From Gymnopus androsaceus JB14 (Eukaryota > Basidiomycota > Agaricomycetes > Agaricales > Omphalotaceae), in assembly GCA_009733575.1 (NCBI GenBank), contig ML769963.1:1-29669 (forward strand): a stretch of 29,669 nucleotides of DNA, in the 5' to 3' direction. The notes beneath the pieces are model-generated. The model made no database searches. It had not been told where the DNA came from and saw nothing but the letters and a program-made list of their open reading frames with translations. Below, in pieces: positions 1-12,249 of the stretch (position 1 is its first letter; every line of letters starts with the position of its first letter). Position numbers and translations under genes: made by a program.

Positions 1-199
1 ACTCCAACTCCAGCTCCAACTCCCCATACACCCAGCCAAGGGTGAAAATAAGAGAGACGCATGTACAATGTACTCACTAGTACTATTGAACCAATAGATG
101 CCGGACTCGCCTCGGGCTCGATTGCAAGCATACGCGTAAATCCTAAACCAACCTTGAAGCAAACCTTCAAAGTCGCTGCCTCCGAGGAAATTGAACTCT

Positions 200-1310
200 G
201 GCCATTGGTCGCGATCACCTAAGGTAGGGCCAGGGATCAACCGACGCCGTACGCGTTGAAGTTTAACGCTTGAACTCTCGAAAGTTCAAGCCAAACAACC
301 TCCCGGCCTCTTTCGGGCCAATCACTAATTATCAAGGTCGGACGGACCTCAACTCGATGCCAACTCGACTTTGCCACTAGAGAAAGAAGGTTCAAAGATA
401 GACCAGAGTCCGATGCTTAGCGGGACACTCTCACTCTGTACATGCGCGCCATCCGCATTTTCCTACGCTCGCCAGTTTATTCAACACAGAAGCAGAAACT
501 TTTTTTTTTGGTTTTCCGGTTTTCAATTTCTTTTCGTGGATTCCGATAGGCCTCTCCCTCTACAGTATAACCGTTAATTGACTTTCTCGAGCCTCGAATA
601 GAAATCCGGAGGTATATCGCAGTGTATACGTTGAGGATGCGGGATCGAGGATCTACGGATTGAATTCGTCCCATATGTAGCTTGTGGATCAAAGTTGACC
701 ATGGAATTCATAGCCTACTGCGTACTTGTTCAGCGATTTACTTCAATTTACTGTAACGCCAGAAAGAAAGAAGATACTCCTAGTCCTAGCTCCTAGCTAA
801 TCAAGTACGTAGGTACTATGAGCTCGAGGACGTATCGGTAGTGCAGTGGTCGTGTGCACTACGCACTGGCGCCAATAATCCCTTCCGACGAGGCGGCACA
901 TTTTCGATCGTCCTCCTCGTCGCCAGAATCGTTCTCGATCAGCGTTTGGACTCTTTTCCGCCTCGTTCAATGGCCTGCCTAAGACTCACTGCGCCAACGT
1001 GCGGGCGACGCGACGCCACAGGACTTGGTGCGGGTTGGAAAACAGAAACTTGTGAAGGATGGATGGACGGAATGAAGGATCGCTCGCCAAGGTCAAGGCC
1101 CAAAAGAAGGTTAATTACTTGTAGGGTGGCAACTAGTGATAAGGACAAGGCTACCTCGACCAATGACAATCTGAGTCCTCCTCTATTCACTCGTTTATTT
1201 ACTTGCTTATTTATTCGTTTATTCATTCGATTTACTGTACGAATCAATCCACCAATCAAAGAATCCTTGTCTCCGCTCCCATCAAATATGAGTTGATTCC
1301 AAGTCCTCTG
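200..1310 (+). repeat. Copy 1 of a direct segmental duplication
   Basis: This stretch resembles about 1,700-2,765 in the same order. Shared landmarks are a block with 'gccgtacgcgttga' followed by 'tcaagccaaac' and 'tcccggcctctttcgg' (240-315 here, 1,730-1,850 there), a 'gatgct-agcgggac' block (411-426 and 1,951-1,964), 'gacgccacaggactt' (1,012-1,026) against 'tacgccacaggactt', and a pyrimidine/TTAT-rich tract followed by 'tccaccaatcaa' (1,170-1,260). Identity is patchy with many indels, so the duplication is old. No open frame is conserved between the copies, so I see no gene here. The edges are approximate and set by eye. The window opens with a short ctccaa/ctccag low-complexity run (1-24), outside the duplicated part. 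Confidence 0.65.
601..653 (+). repeat. Arm 1 of an inverted block within the 1.1-kb duplication
   Basis: The block contains 'atccggaggtat' and 'gtatacgttgagga'. The same block appears reverse-complemented at 2,201-2,251, inside the second copy of a duplication that is otherwise direct. An inversion therefore happened in one copy after, or during, the duplication. It is too short to call a known element and has no clear target-site duplication. Confidence 0.7.
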
Positions 1311-1699
1311 CCAAAGTACTGTGTAGTTTTTGTTTTTCCCTGTTACATACTTCATTTGCGCGGTGAACTTGTTAGTACTTACACTTACGCTTTCGCCAAG
1401 CTCGACGCGGACAGTCGGAGGAGGCTCAATGAGAGATGCGATGCTTTAGGTATAATTTGCGTTTGGTCTTTGAACGAGTGAGTGATAATAAGTAAGCCTA
1501 TCTTCATTACGGACCTACGGTCAAGATGTACATAACTCCTTCCTAGGCCTCAGGTTCATCGACTCTACAGCTTCCATTCCATAACAAGCCAGGCCCGAAA
1601 AGATCTGGAATGCACTCTTCCACTAGCAATGGCACTCATAAGTAGAACTCAGCCAATCAGAACGAAATAGACTCGGATGCCGACGTTCGACTCTCCTAC

Positions 1700-2765
1700 C
1701 GGCGCGGATACCACGACCAAGGATCAACCGTCACCGTACGCGTTGAGCGTTAACCTTCAAGCTTAAATTCTGAAGTCTAAATGCGACCTAAACATAAAAC
1801 TCTTCTCAAATTCTCGAAAGCTCAAGCCAAACAAACTCCCGGCCTCTTTCGGACAAGAGACAATTACAGGAAATGACAACTCGAAGGATGAACTCAGCTC
1901 AATGCCAATGCAAGGTTTGATTGAAAATGCACCTTAAACTTCATGCACCCGATGCTCGGCGGGACGCGCCCCGAGCGCATTTCCTTACTATTACGCAGCC
2001 GCTGTGCTCGCTATTTCGAACAACGATCGAAAGGCTATATGTTGCTGAGCGGAAAGAAATATCAATGCAGTCTTCTACCTCGAGCTCGTAAGTACCTAGG
2101 ATTATCGATGCACATGTTTTTCTCCTTCCTCTGTCTATACCAAGTTATACTGTGTGACACTGTAAGTAGCCGACTATGAACAACTTTAAAGCACTCCTTC
2201 TCGATCCTCCTCCGTGTCCTCAACGTATACGCTATGATACCTCCGGATTCCTTGCTCGAGAGCATTCGGATCATATATAACCGGTACCCGAAAACAAAGT
2301 GAAGTTTCTATGAATAAATCCCGAATCCCGACCGTGTCACCGCTTGGTCACCGCGTTCGGAGAATAGAGTGCGCATTGTGCGCGTGCTTTGCCTGCCTAT
2401 TATGGAGACTCACTGCGCGTACGCCGTACGCCACAGGACTTGAGCGGAGAGCTTAGGACTTGAGGAATGAAGAGACGACGAGGTTAAGATCCAAGACAAG
2501 GATATTGACAAGGACAGGGTTACCTCGACCAATCCCAGTCCTTCTTTCCTTCCTCTATTCACTCTATTCACTCGCTGGCTTATTTATTGATTTATTCGAT
2601 TACTGTAGTACAGTATATAGTAGTATACTTATCAAGTACATATGTGTACTTACGAATTCAAAGTTCAAATCCACCAATCAAGGAATCCATGGCGGCATAG
2701 CCAATCTAATCCAAGCCTCCGCTCCCATCAATTCTCTATTCCATCAATTTTTGAATGCCTTGAAG
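1700..2765 (+). repeat. Copy 2 of a direct segmental duplication
   Basis: Second copy of the segment at 200-1,310. The order of shared blocks is the same, except that a block of about 50 bp is reversed (see the 2,201-2,251 entry). The tract around 2,560-2,640 carries the same Ctattcact/TTTATT-type low-complexity sequence as 1,180-1,240, followed by 'tccaccaatcaaggaatcc'. Several open frames of 70-170 codons lie in and after this region, but none shows a domain, codon bias or conservation with copy 1. I treat the region as non-coding. Confidence 0.6.
2201..2251 (-). repeat. Arm 2 of the inverted block
   Basis: Read on the minus strand, this stretch gives 'ggaatccggaggtat', then 'gcgtatacgttgagga' and a gatc-ending tail. 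It matches 601-653 read on the plus strand with only a few differences. Confidence 0.7.
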
Positions 2766-2901
2766 GTGTGCCTTTAACGCTTGCAATTCCATTCAAATCT
2801 ACTCAAGTGCTGGCCGGTGCGTTTCAGTTAGTATTGACATTTCTTGAACGCCAAACGCCGCCTCATTCTCCTGGCCTCCTCCTTCCGTCCCTTATCAGCG
2901 A

Positions 2902-2928
2902 CATGTCTCAAAATCTCTTTGAGACATG
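2902..2928. repeat. Perfect 11-bp hairpin with a nearby third arm
   Basis: Positions 2,902-2,912 (catgtctcaaa) and 2,918-2,928 (tttgagacatg) are perfect reverse complements around a 5-nt loop. The second arm recurs intact at 2,953-2,963, so either arm could pair with the first. There is no T-tract or gene end next to it that would make it a conventional terminator, and eukaryotic genes do not use such terminators. Function unknown. Confidence 0.8.
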
Positions 2929-3149
2929 GAGCTATTCAAACACCAGAAATTTTTTGAGACATGTTGGTAATAAGCTAGGTCGTCCCCGGGCCTTCGGAAT
3001 CCCTCCTTCGAAGTCCATCCCTATCCGTATCTTTAGGCTTATCGCTCGCTCCCTTCTCTCCCATCAGCCTCCGTCCTCGGTACTCTCTCCCCTTCCGTCT
3101 ATGTGTATGTGTACTAGGACCCAACTTGAACCCAGCTCCCTCCGTTTCT

Positions 3150-6060
3150 CCTGATCCCCGGTGCTATCCCTGACCCTTCCCGCCTCAAGAGGCTAAACTT
3201 TAACAGTCTATCTGAGCCCAAAACGTCGGTATAGTGTAGGATACATATGTACTGTATGTACTATACAGGGCTGGGGCTGAACTTGGTTCCGAGTAGACTC
3301 GTCGGGGAGCACATCAAGAGCGCATACATACTTTTACTGATAATACCGACGGTAGGATTGATGCAGACGGGCGTGGGTTTGTATAGTTGAGTACTTACTG
3401 GGCTGTCAGTTATTTATTTACGGTCAAGGTCGTCATTGTAGAGATGCTGGCAGGCTTGCAACTGCAAGGTTGGATGGATGTATGCATCCTGAAGAGGCGG
3501 AGCCGGGATGTACTATAGTACATATGTACCAGACACCACCCGCACCTAAGAATCAGAATCAATCACGAGCACCCAGCTAAAGCTTGAGCAGAACATGCAA
3601 GGTTGCTTGGAGCTTAACCTCCAATATCCGAATTATGCGCATGTAACCAGAAGTAACCAGGTCCCGTTCATCATATGTTCTCATTGGCATACAGTATGTG
3701 ATCGACGCATATATACGGTCAACCTCAGCGCCATTTTACACTCATGATCGACCGTTCCGCAATGAGGCTCGCAGTATGATATCAAGAGAGACTCGGATAC
3801 TTAAAGCTGATTGTACATCTGTACTTTCAATACCGGAAAGCTATATTCTGCTATATACTGTATGTATCATTGCATCGAGCTCTCCTCTGGCCAATTCCAG
3901 TGAATGGAAAACAACACTGAAAATAAAAGTGATTAGACAAATCGTAGCCGTAAGCAATTGCATTTCGAAGGCAGCTCCGAGTCGCTAGCACTGCAGGGTC
4001 TCGAGGACATGGGGATTTACAGTAGTCTGAGTAATACAGCTACAACTGAGTAATTACACAGACAAGTACATAAATTTTAATTTATTGACCACAACGTCGT
4101 GAGCGGGGTGCTCACTCTTGATTCTGGTTGATTTTCTGATAAGCCGCGGTAATTCAAGTTCTAAATATGGATATATCGACTTGTCCGACCGACTAAAACT
4201 TAACACATATGGGCATAGGCCTTCTTCGCCAATGATACAGCAACAGCTCGTAAATGATAGGCTATCACTACTGTAACCTCTTTTGGCAGGTTAACTTGTG
4301 TACATATACCATGACATGCCCGTAGGTGCCGCGGCTACGGCTACGGGAGACCCGACACGATTCGAGTGCTAAGCAAAGTTGATCGTGTCTCCACGATTCA
4401 CCAAGTATGTACAACATGATTGAAGAGTCTGAGGAAATAATGAGAGCTCGAAGCATAGAGAACTAACTGGACTTGAAGGAAACAGATGAGGTCGAAATTA
4501 GCAATGGCGTACGTCCAGACCGCAGAACTGGCCAGATACTAATGAGAGTCAGAAGACAGAATACAACTTGTACAAAAATTGGAGCTCAAATACTCGTAGT
4601 CAATCGAGCTTGAATTGCCGCCTGGGATGTATGTATGTACATGTGTAAGGGATTTTTTAGCGACTTCCTAGTGAAAGACGCCGACTTCAGCCTAGGCTCC
4701 TCTCCTCCAGACCATTTTCATTCATTACCATGTGTGACACTCGGCAGTCAATTTGTGTTTTGCGCTTATATGGAATGAACTCGGGATATTTTCGAGGTAA
4801 GTAGCTCTAACGAGCTTCATCGGCGAAATGCGAATCCTATAGTAATCATAGTATGACAGAAATTAATACATGTATACGTCCAAGACTGTCATTGCGTCGG
4901 TGATCTATACGAACTGAAAGCGTTTAAACCCTTGCACTCAAGACGCCCACAATGTAGTACCATCTGGAATCAGAGGAACAGGTTAGCTTATCAACGGGAA
5001 TTCCCAGGATTTAGCTGAAAGTAGCGCTCAAGCCGTCGTCTTGGACATGCAAGCTAGCAAGAAGTATCCTAGATTTGGTTTCGTAATAGCAGCATCATGG
5101 AGCGACATACTCCAAAAAGGGTGCAGAACTAATACGAGAGCAACTTTGCGTTTGTTCAGTTGGTAATAGTCGCAGATGATCCCAATGCCAATTCCAGTCC
5201 TAGATTGAATTATGGAGCTGATTGAAGCTTGAAGCTGAGTTGGAATTCAACTGTTCGTTGAGATGTCTGTGAAGGATGTAAGTTTAAAGTACGTTTATAA
5301 CATTGGTGGAATCATTCAGTGTCTCGGAGTTCAAGAATATATCAAGGGGAGAATGCGGGAGAATGCAGCTTCCAGAGTCCAGACTGTGTTGGAAAACCTG
5401 CACTTAGGAGTTGTCAACAATTTGGCAACAGAGTAAGTAAAAAGAAGGCGATTCATTGAAGCCCATCCACTAAGATACTCTACGCAGACGACACTGCATC
5501 CTAGTAGTAAGTTGCATAGAGCGCGGGTCAGGAAACCCGACAAAATCATTATAAGAAATCATAACTTACCGTCCAGCATCCCGTACATCCAGCTCCACAT
5601 ATATTTATAATGCACATGAGTAACTGCTTTCCGCCTTCCTTGCAAGAAATTCGTGATCAACAGCAACAGCTCCATGTACCTACCATATATACTCCACGCC
5701 CAGGGTTCGTCGCGCCATTCTCCAAACGTCGCCAGGCTTCAGCTGATAAATTCAGCTCCATCCATAATGATGATCCATCTCGATAACATCTTCATACAGA
5801 CGCCCCGTGCTCCATCCAGCTCTCAGCGCTCCTTCACCACCTTGCTGAGTGCTCCGCTCCCTTGCGCAAATTTGAGCTTGAATTACCGTGACATACCGAA
5901 TGCTGGAGACACATCCCAACTAAGTAGGTGCATCGGGAATGTAGCTGGGGGCTCTCGAGCCAGCTCCATATCGTGTTCTGCTTGCATTCTTTTCCGTTTC
6001 AATGAATCATCAATGAGGAAGGTTCACCCAAAAAGGACCTAGAAGTTTGTATGTATCACC
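3150..6060. other. No recognisable gene; AT-balanced intergenic sequence
   Basis: I find no domain, splice-consistent exon chain or RNA gene. Open frames here (for example 3,698-3,988 and 5,653-6,042 on the plus strand) are short and show no family signature. The sequence is rich in short palindromic runs built from gtac, tacgta and atgtac (3,236-3,275, 3,510-3,530, 4,625-4,645), typical of decayed repeats. The stretch ends with a T10 run at 6,071-6,080, just outside it. Confidence 0.5.
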
Positions 6061-6179
6061 GTTAGAGAGGTTTTTTTTTTGACCTCCCGCGCATGACAAT
6101 TTCATGAGGTTCTCGAAGGAGTAACACTCCGCCCACTCCAATCTTTTGCATAATGAGAGCTTTTGAGCAAAAGAGGGCG

Positions 6180-6360
6180 TCAATTGGGCGCTAGTGTCAT
6201 CCGTGTTTGCGTCCGCCATCCATCATCTCCGCCGCGAGCTTCCAGCTATGTAGGATTCCAAGGCCCCAAAGGTTGCATCGAGGAGAACATTTCAATCAAT
6301 TTCTAAACGCCTCGAGGCTATCGAGAATCAGCGGTGGGCGCCACATCAAGGCGCCACACA
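6180..6360 (-). repeat. Dispersed inverted fragment, partner of 14,540-14,700
   Basis: Read on the minus strand, this stretch contains 'ctcgatagcctcgaggcgtt', then a tgattgaaat block, then 'gatgatgg' and 'caattgacgccctctt', in that order. The same order occurs on the plus strand at 14,540-14,700. In both copies a broken reading frame begins like L-D-S-L-E-A-F and includes an A-Q-L-T-P-S segment. This suggests a decayed protein-coding source, but stops interrupt every version and I do not recognise the family. An open stretch of about 65 codons continues on the minus strand to about 6,010. Confidence 0.6.
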
Positions 6361-6399
6361 GTGTGCTCTCGCCGAGTCTGACACTCGAAGAGTTGGAAT

Positions 6400-9300
6400 G
6401 ACGAGTCGATGTTTCGGATGTATAGTACTATCAGCTCCCATCTCTCTCTGGGATTCTCTCTTCTTCGACTTGCGTCGAAGGAGCCAACAATTCTTTTCAA
6501 GTTCCGGAGCCATCATTTCATTTCAACAAATCTAGGTACTGTAGCGACAGTGAATTTCTGATTTTATGTCAATCCCAGCCAAGCCTCGAGGCTGCTAAGT
6601 CCCTCTGAACGCTTACTTCGACGAGAAAATCACAAGGATCTGAAAATGGAAAAGAACTTCGAGGTCTTGCACTCGATTTAAGTTCGGATTATTATCAGAC
6701 ATCGATATTGTCGTGCGTGTATCGATGGGACGACTAAATTAGGTATTTCAGGCCTGCTTCTTCACTACATCGATGTTCCTTTCAGTGGTCAGATTTTCAA
6801 GCTTTCGGACACCCTGACTTCATAGACTCCTGATAATCGATATGTCTTACTTTTCAGTCTTGAGGCGATAAGAAGGAAGCGTCTCATTGTCTCGAGAATT
6901 GAAACTAGAGTGGACCCTCGATATCTCTTGCATGCAACAGATAGGTCAATCAATATTCTTGATATTCCATTCCTCTAACTAAGTCCAGTAGCACCGCTAC
7001 GTAAAATGGTGAGGATTGACTTTGGGAAGCAAACTGCGATGAAATGCATGTCGACTCAATGCCGTCGCCATGCGTTTCAAATCTGTCTACTTCCAGAGAG
7101 AAGATGTTAGGTGTTGGGGGATCTGCTAGCTCTCTCATGTCTTTTATAGGCTGGCGGATTGTTATTTCCATTGCTATATCCGTACATCCGTCGGGTCTCG
7201 AACTGTTTCAAGACATAGCTTTTTCTCCCCGATCTTAATCTCCGTTACTTATACGCTGTTATACGAGTTTCTCAACTCTGATTCATGTTTCCCTCTCTTT
7301 TTCTTTCCTTGGAGAGGTTTTCGGTAAGGTCTAAACTTTGTACTGGCCTTGAATGCAGCTGAGAACGAGATGTTCTAGTAAATTTGTATTAAAGCAAACC
7401 CCTCAGCTTGGGGATAAGCCGCTTTAACGGCTATATAGATGCGTCGACCTGCTTTGACCAGGCGACAGTATTCTCCGGAATGGTAGGCATCAAAATTCCT
7501 CTTAGATCTCCACGGAATCCTCATTAATTCAACGAACAAAAGAGATGCCAGTGCAAGTACAGTAGACGTGATAGTTCTGATCTCAATATACACAATATAC
7601 ACATCGGTACGTTTTAATTCCTCGCTGCTCTTAGATTCTCATATATAAACCTTTCGATAGACAGCAAATACTGAATATCGCCAGAATTCACCGCTGAACA
7701 TGGATCATAGAAGTTACAAGCCACAAAATCATGATTTCGTCCAATCTCGTAGGCGTACGGTTATACCTCTGAGATCGGGCTCGAAATATGGGTTCAAGGC
7801 TGCAACAGTAAGTTACTTCAATATGCACTTAGCTTTCCTTATCACTAGTGCTTCGACGTGAAGGCGCTTGCTTTTAGCTTCAAACTTAGCTGCTATCCTG
7901 GTAGTATTCACCAGCATATAGCTCCAATTTTCGAGGAGCCACAGCTCGATGCCCGAGTCCGAGACCGGCACCTCCGAGCATCATGGATATCATCCCTCCC
8001 AAAGCCGTTCATCAAGTGGTCGTAAGATGCAAGTTTTGTTCTCCTGATGATGATGAAAAATGAAATGGGCGCCTGTGTAGGATATGCTATTTCAGTCAAG
8101 GACAACAAAGGATAGCCCATAGCGGTTATGACTTTAGGAGATGTACCGTATGAAGACTCCTCTCTTTCATTGCTCTAAAAATGATTTGTATTGTTGCAAG
8201 GGGCGGTTACAGTAACGACTAATTTCGTTCGTCTGTGATTTTATCACTCCGCTACGCTCGGTTCTTCCAACCCTTCCCATCCTTCTCTTCTCCCTTCTCT
8301 TCTCCCTCTTGCTCAGATGGATACATTCTTCCCGCCGTTAAAGCTTTGTGCCTGTACTTCTTGCTCTGAAAAAATGAAAACCGCCCTCCCCACTCCCTTC
8401 TATGCTCCGTAGGATCTGGCAATATCGACGTTCGCTCATCCAAGCCCGGGATTTCCTTGTGAACTAAACGGAGGAGGAATAGTCCGGCGCCCCTCGTCAG
8501 TAAGTTTGGCCGAGGTCTACTCACAGCAGATATGTCTTTACTAGGACATAGCAAACAAGTGGCGATGTAATCAACTTAGATAGACAAATTATACAATGAG
8601 TAAACCCGAGTCAAAATTCATAGTATACAGTACAAAACTAATAAGTATAGACTCGCTGTTTACTAGCACTAGTGAAATGACGTCCACTGCAGGCCCCGAC
8701 CGAACAAAATCGATTGCGAAGGAGTCAAGGCTGGTTAACTTAACGCTAATGAGACTAAGGTTGGGCTATGAAGCTATAATAAGGATAGACATCATTCATA
8801 GCATAGGCTTGCCTCCCAGGTGGGATCCGGCAAGACGCGTGATGAAGAGGTCTAGATAGCGTTTGATTCAACAAGATCATCATTGTTGAGCCCCGAGCTG
8901 TGAATGTATAAGACGCACATATTCGACTCCATCTAGTACTTGTTTCAGTGGTATCAAATAGTAAGTGTACGACGCTTACATGTGCAGATTTGTGGTGAGG
9001 TACTACGAGCAAGGAGTCCAAGTTGAGCCAAACAGTGAGTGTAAGACAGAAAGTATGTCGGTAAGTAAAGTTCAATTAACACTTAATGAGTAACCATCCT
9101 TGAATGATATCTGGACAATAGGCGTTAAGGCTTGTACCAGGAAGAATACATCCAGTACTCTTGTCCAATTGTGTGTGCCGTACTCTTCCTCATCCATGAT
9201 CCACAGCCTTTGAAAATAGCATGTGTACAATCGCTCCGCTCGCCCTCAAATTTCTTCTCCGTGTGTGGAAAGATTCCCGACGTTGCCACCGGAAATGGAA

Positions 9301-9950
9301 GATGCGGACATTGCATATGCTTGAAAATGAGCAGTCGGTCTTGAGCTAAGCCCATTCCCATTGTCCCCACAGAAAATGAACGGAACATGAAATGAAGGAT
9401 TACATATTCGATAAGAGCTCACCAGTGAGTTTAACTCTGGCTTTCCATGGACACCGAGTCTCCTTCAGGTTTGCATGATCCTTCCCTTGCTCCTTCCCCA
9501 AGTTTGCCGTCTCCGTTGCGCGGACATGAAATGGTTCACTATTCCGTGCATTTAGTTCATCCGAACCTCCTTCGCCACTTCCGCTTCGCTAGTGATCTAC
9601 TGCGTCCCGCTTCTTCTAATTTCACAGTTCCGTCGCTATTATCGGGCGTTGGCCCGGTAAAATAAACCACAAGAAAAACCGAAATAGAGGTGAAAGGCCG
9701 AGTTCAAATCAAAATGAATCGGAAGCGTAACGGGTTCCAACTTTCAATAATCTCCAGCATTGCATTAATAATACTTCGAACTCAGTTGAAAAGGGCTCAG
9801 ATAGACCCAAATTGCCTACCATCAGGGAGCCACACAAAAAGATTCTTCTCCTCGGATGAGATAGTAAAGGGATAAGCCTGCATTAAGTAGAGTGAGCGCC
9901 AGAGTTCGCGTAGCAAGAGAGACCACTTTGTGTCTTTACGAGGCTCTAGA
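6400..9950. other. No recognisable gene
   Basis: Open frames on both strands stay under about 110 codons, overlap one another and show no family signature. A long pyrimidine tract occupies about 8,262-8,315 (ccttctcttctccc-like units). I see no tRNA, rRNA or transposase motif. Short repeated gtgagt/gtaagt-containing segments around 8,960-9,070 look like noise or splice-like coincidences. Confidence 0.45.
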
Positions 9951-10019
9951 TAAGAGCGTTGTCCATGCCGGTAGGGTTTGTTATTTCCGCCAAGCTGCAG
10001 GGCGGCGTGATAGTAGGAT

Positions 10020-11000
10020 GGCGGAGGCGGAAGGTCATCACCGTGGATGCGGCGGAGAGTGATATTGCCCGAGAGGGTATCGCGGCGGCGCCAGGAGCTA
10101 GCAGGAGGCGGAAGATAGCCAGAAAAAGTGAGCGGAAGGGGAGGGGTCGACAAACATGGATTCCAACGTAGACCTCGTCAAAGTTTACGGAAGCGTCTCC
10201 TACACCGAATTCTAGCCCTCCTAGATAGCCCTAATCGAATCCTCCTCCTTCCACTTGGAGTTCCCAACACCCAGCAAAAGCTTAACTGACGCTAACGTTG
10301 ACAATCTCTCGACCCGCTCAATTTTGGATACGAGCTTCTGCCTGGCTCGACGTTGAGAAAGACTCAACACACCACTCGTATTCGCACACGCAGGACCGAC
10401 GTGTTACGTATCATCAGCGAAACGCTTTCGATGGTGATGAAAGGAGAGGAGACACCTCCCTCGACGACTTCGACCTCGGCAAGGCGATTATGGCGATGAC
10501 GCTAATTGCACGCAACCCAATCCCAATCCCTTAACGCTGGCATAATCCCATCTTTCAACCCAGACTGAGACTCCACCCCCATAGAACAAAAATCAATAAC
10601 TGCGTAACCACACGAACATTACGCTCCTTCCGATGAGGCGTTATTTCGTTTTCGTTGAGACGCCTGAGCTAAGGGCCAGATGAAGGGCTTGGGTTAGGGT
10701 TCTAGGTGAGCACGACTACCACCAATGCATTCGGAATCCGAGGGAAGAGCAGGAGAAGCAAGAGATAGTGCTGGTGTTGCTTATCGACTCTGGGTTCGAG
10801 GAGACGAGGGATCAATCGGTAAGGGTGTTTTGGTATGGGTATTTAGTGGATTGAAGTGAAACATTCGCAAAAGCTTCGAAGGAGTGAAGTATTGGAGCTG
10901 AAGAGGGTGTACGATGGATACTGGATCTTTGCTCTGCGTATCCGGCGGTTGAGCAGAGAGAAAGACGTTGAATGCTTGATTATCTGACATATGAGAGAGT
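10020..11000. repeat. Segmental family copy A (most diverged)
   Basis: Three blocks recur in copies B and C. One is 'gagcggaaggggagggg' with flanks (10,130-10,147; B at about 13,088; C at about 19,268). The second is 'cgttgagaaagactc' followed by 'cgtattcgcac' (10,350-10,390; B at about 13,684-13,722). The third is 'ggagtgaagtattggagctg' followed by 'aagaggg' (10,880-10,907; B at about 13,866; C at about 20,004). The last block lies inside or just beyond the Ku80-derived part of copies B and C, so copy A probably once included it, but no Ku80 peptide can still be read here. No intact gene. Edges are by eye. Confidence 0.55.
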
Positions 11001-11888
11001 CAGTTGCAGCCTATGCGGAACAAAGGAGTGAGAGGACAGGAAAGAAGACATTTGTATGATTGAGGCTGCGCGTTCTACGAGTTGGGTGTATCCTACAGTA
11101 TTTTGAGTAAGTTCAGGGATTCAGCCTAGTAAAGCACAGGGCGTACCTCTGATAAAATGAAAGCTGGGCCTCGCAGACGGAAGCGCGACATCGATTTTTT
11201 GGAGGACTTGATTTGGATGGCGTATGCATTGGCCTGATGCAGTTGAAATCGTCTCAGAACCGGAGTCGGAGTCTAAGTAATGACGGAGGTCCATTGCGTC
11301 GGCATCAATCGCTGCCTGTGCTTCAGGATCCCGAGGTCTATCCAGCATGCAGAGGAGAAAAATCACTGGATGGGGATATGCGATTCCGGGCTGTATAGAA
11401 GTAGGAAAAGGGTGAACGGAGCAGCCTTAATGCCAGTGGCTAGGATCATGTAATACCTCAGTCGCAATTCGGAATACGGAACTGAGGAGGTGTAAGAAGG
11501 ATTCCGGCAGTTGTGTATCCTAAAGATTGGAGTTGAGAGAGGAGTTGGCAGGTTGTTGGGACTAACAAAGAAACGAGGCTGGTGATCGGAGGAGCCATCA
11601 GAAAGAATGAAGCGGAGAGGTTGAGATGTCTATCTGTTCAGCCTTGTTTCTTCGTTATAGAGTGAAAGTTAACTATTTGTAAGGATTAATACACATTCTG
11701 GTCCCAATCGAACTCTTTGACAACTGTTCCGGAGTTTTTTTGGTTTCGTTTATGAGCCAGATGAAGATCGCCTATTCCAGCGAAAATTCGAGTGCACGAA
11801 TCTGTACAAATAACAAGTGCGATTCATAGAATATCTTTGGTTTATGCGCCCGTCAGGTTTTTGATGAACGCGTCGCGACGCGTTCAAA
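11000..11888. other. No recognisable gene
   Basis: A minus-strand open frame of 81 codons (11,121-11,366) has an acidic, Ser-rich stretch (Y-L-D-S-D-S-G-S-E-T) but no domain and no supporting splice sites that I can see. I do not call it a gene. Confidence 0.4.
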
Positions 11889-12249
11889 TCAACTCCTCTT
11901 CAACTTCTGCTCCATCTACAATGAGATTCTTAGTATACAAGGAATTATACATAAGATGACTTCCAATCGGGCATTTTTTGATTTTGACAGATGATGGGTG
12001 AGCGATAGGACTACTATTTTAAAAAGAAAGGATAGGATTTGCCATGGGTTGGTCCATCGAAAACGCAAACATCAGCATTTTTCGTCATACCAAGTCATTG
12101 ATGCTGAACAAGAAAAAAAAGACACAGCAAGCGGGAGATACCTTCGCTATCGTATCACCGTTGCCAAAAAAAAACTCCAGCCTGACCGACCCAATCTAAT
12201 CCACTAGCACTACTAACTTGCCCGATCCCTCCAAGAACGGAAGATGCCA
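11889..12249 (+). repeat. 361-bp tandem duplication, unit 1
   Basis: The unit starts at 'tcaactcctcttcaacttct' and repeats 361 bp later in the same orientation. It holds 'cttccaatcgggcatttttt', 'aggatttgccatgggttggt', 'aaacgcaaacatcagcattt' and two A-runs. Each unit has an open frame running from a region encoding C-H-G-L-V-H-R-K through S-S-Y-Q-V to K-K-D-T-A-S. The frame is interrupted by indels between units and has no known domain, so it is probably not a gene. Confidence 0.85.

Noticed and set aside
841..1296. 151-codon plus-strand open frame and the overlapping 138-codon minus-strand frame (939-1,355)
   Set aside because: Both cross low-complexity TTTATT-type sequence. The duplicate copy at 2,350-2,765 does not keep either frame.
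2642..3154. 170-codon plus-strand open frame
   Set aside because: It starts inside the old duplication, crosses the hairpin and ends in Ser/Pro/Leu-rich sequence typical of pyrimidine-rich non-coding DNA. No domain or splice support.
10691..10701. gggttagggtt, resembling the fungal telomere repeat TTAGGG
   Set aside because: Fewer than two units; it can occur by chance and has no array around it.
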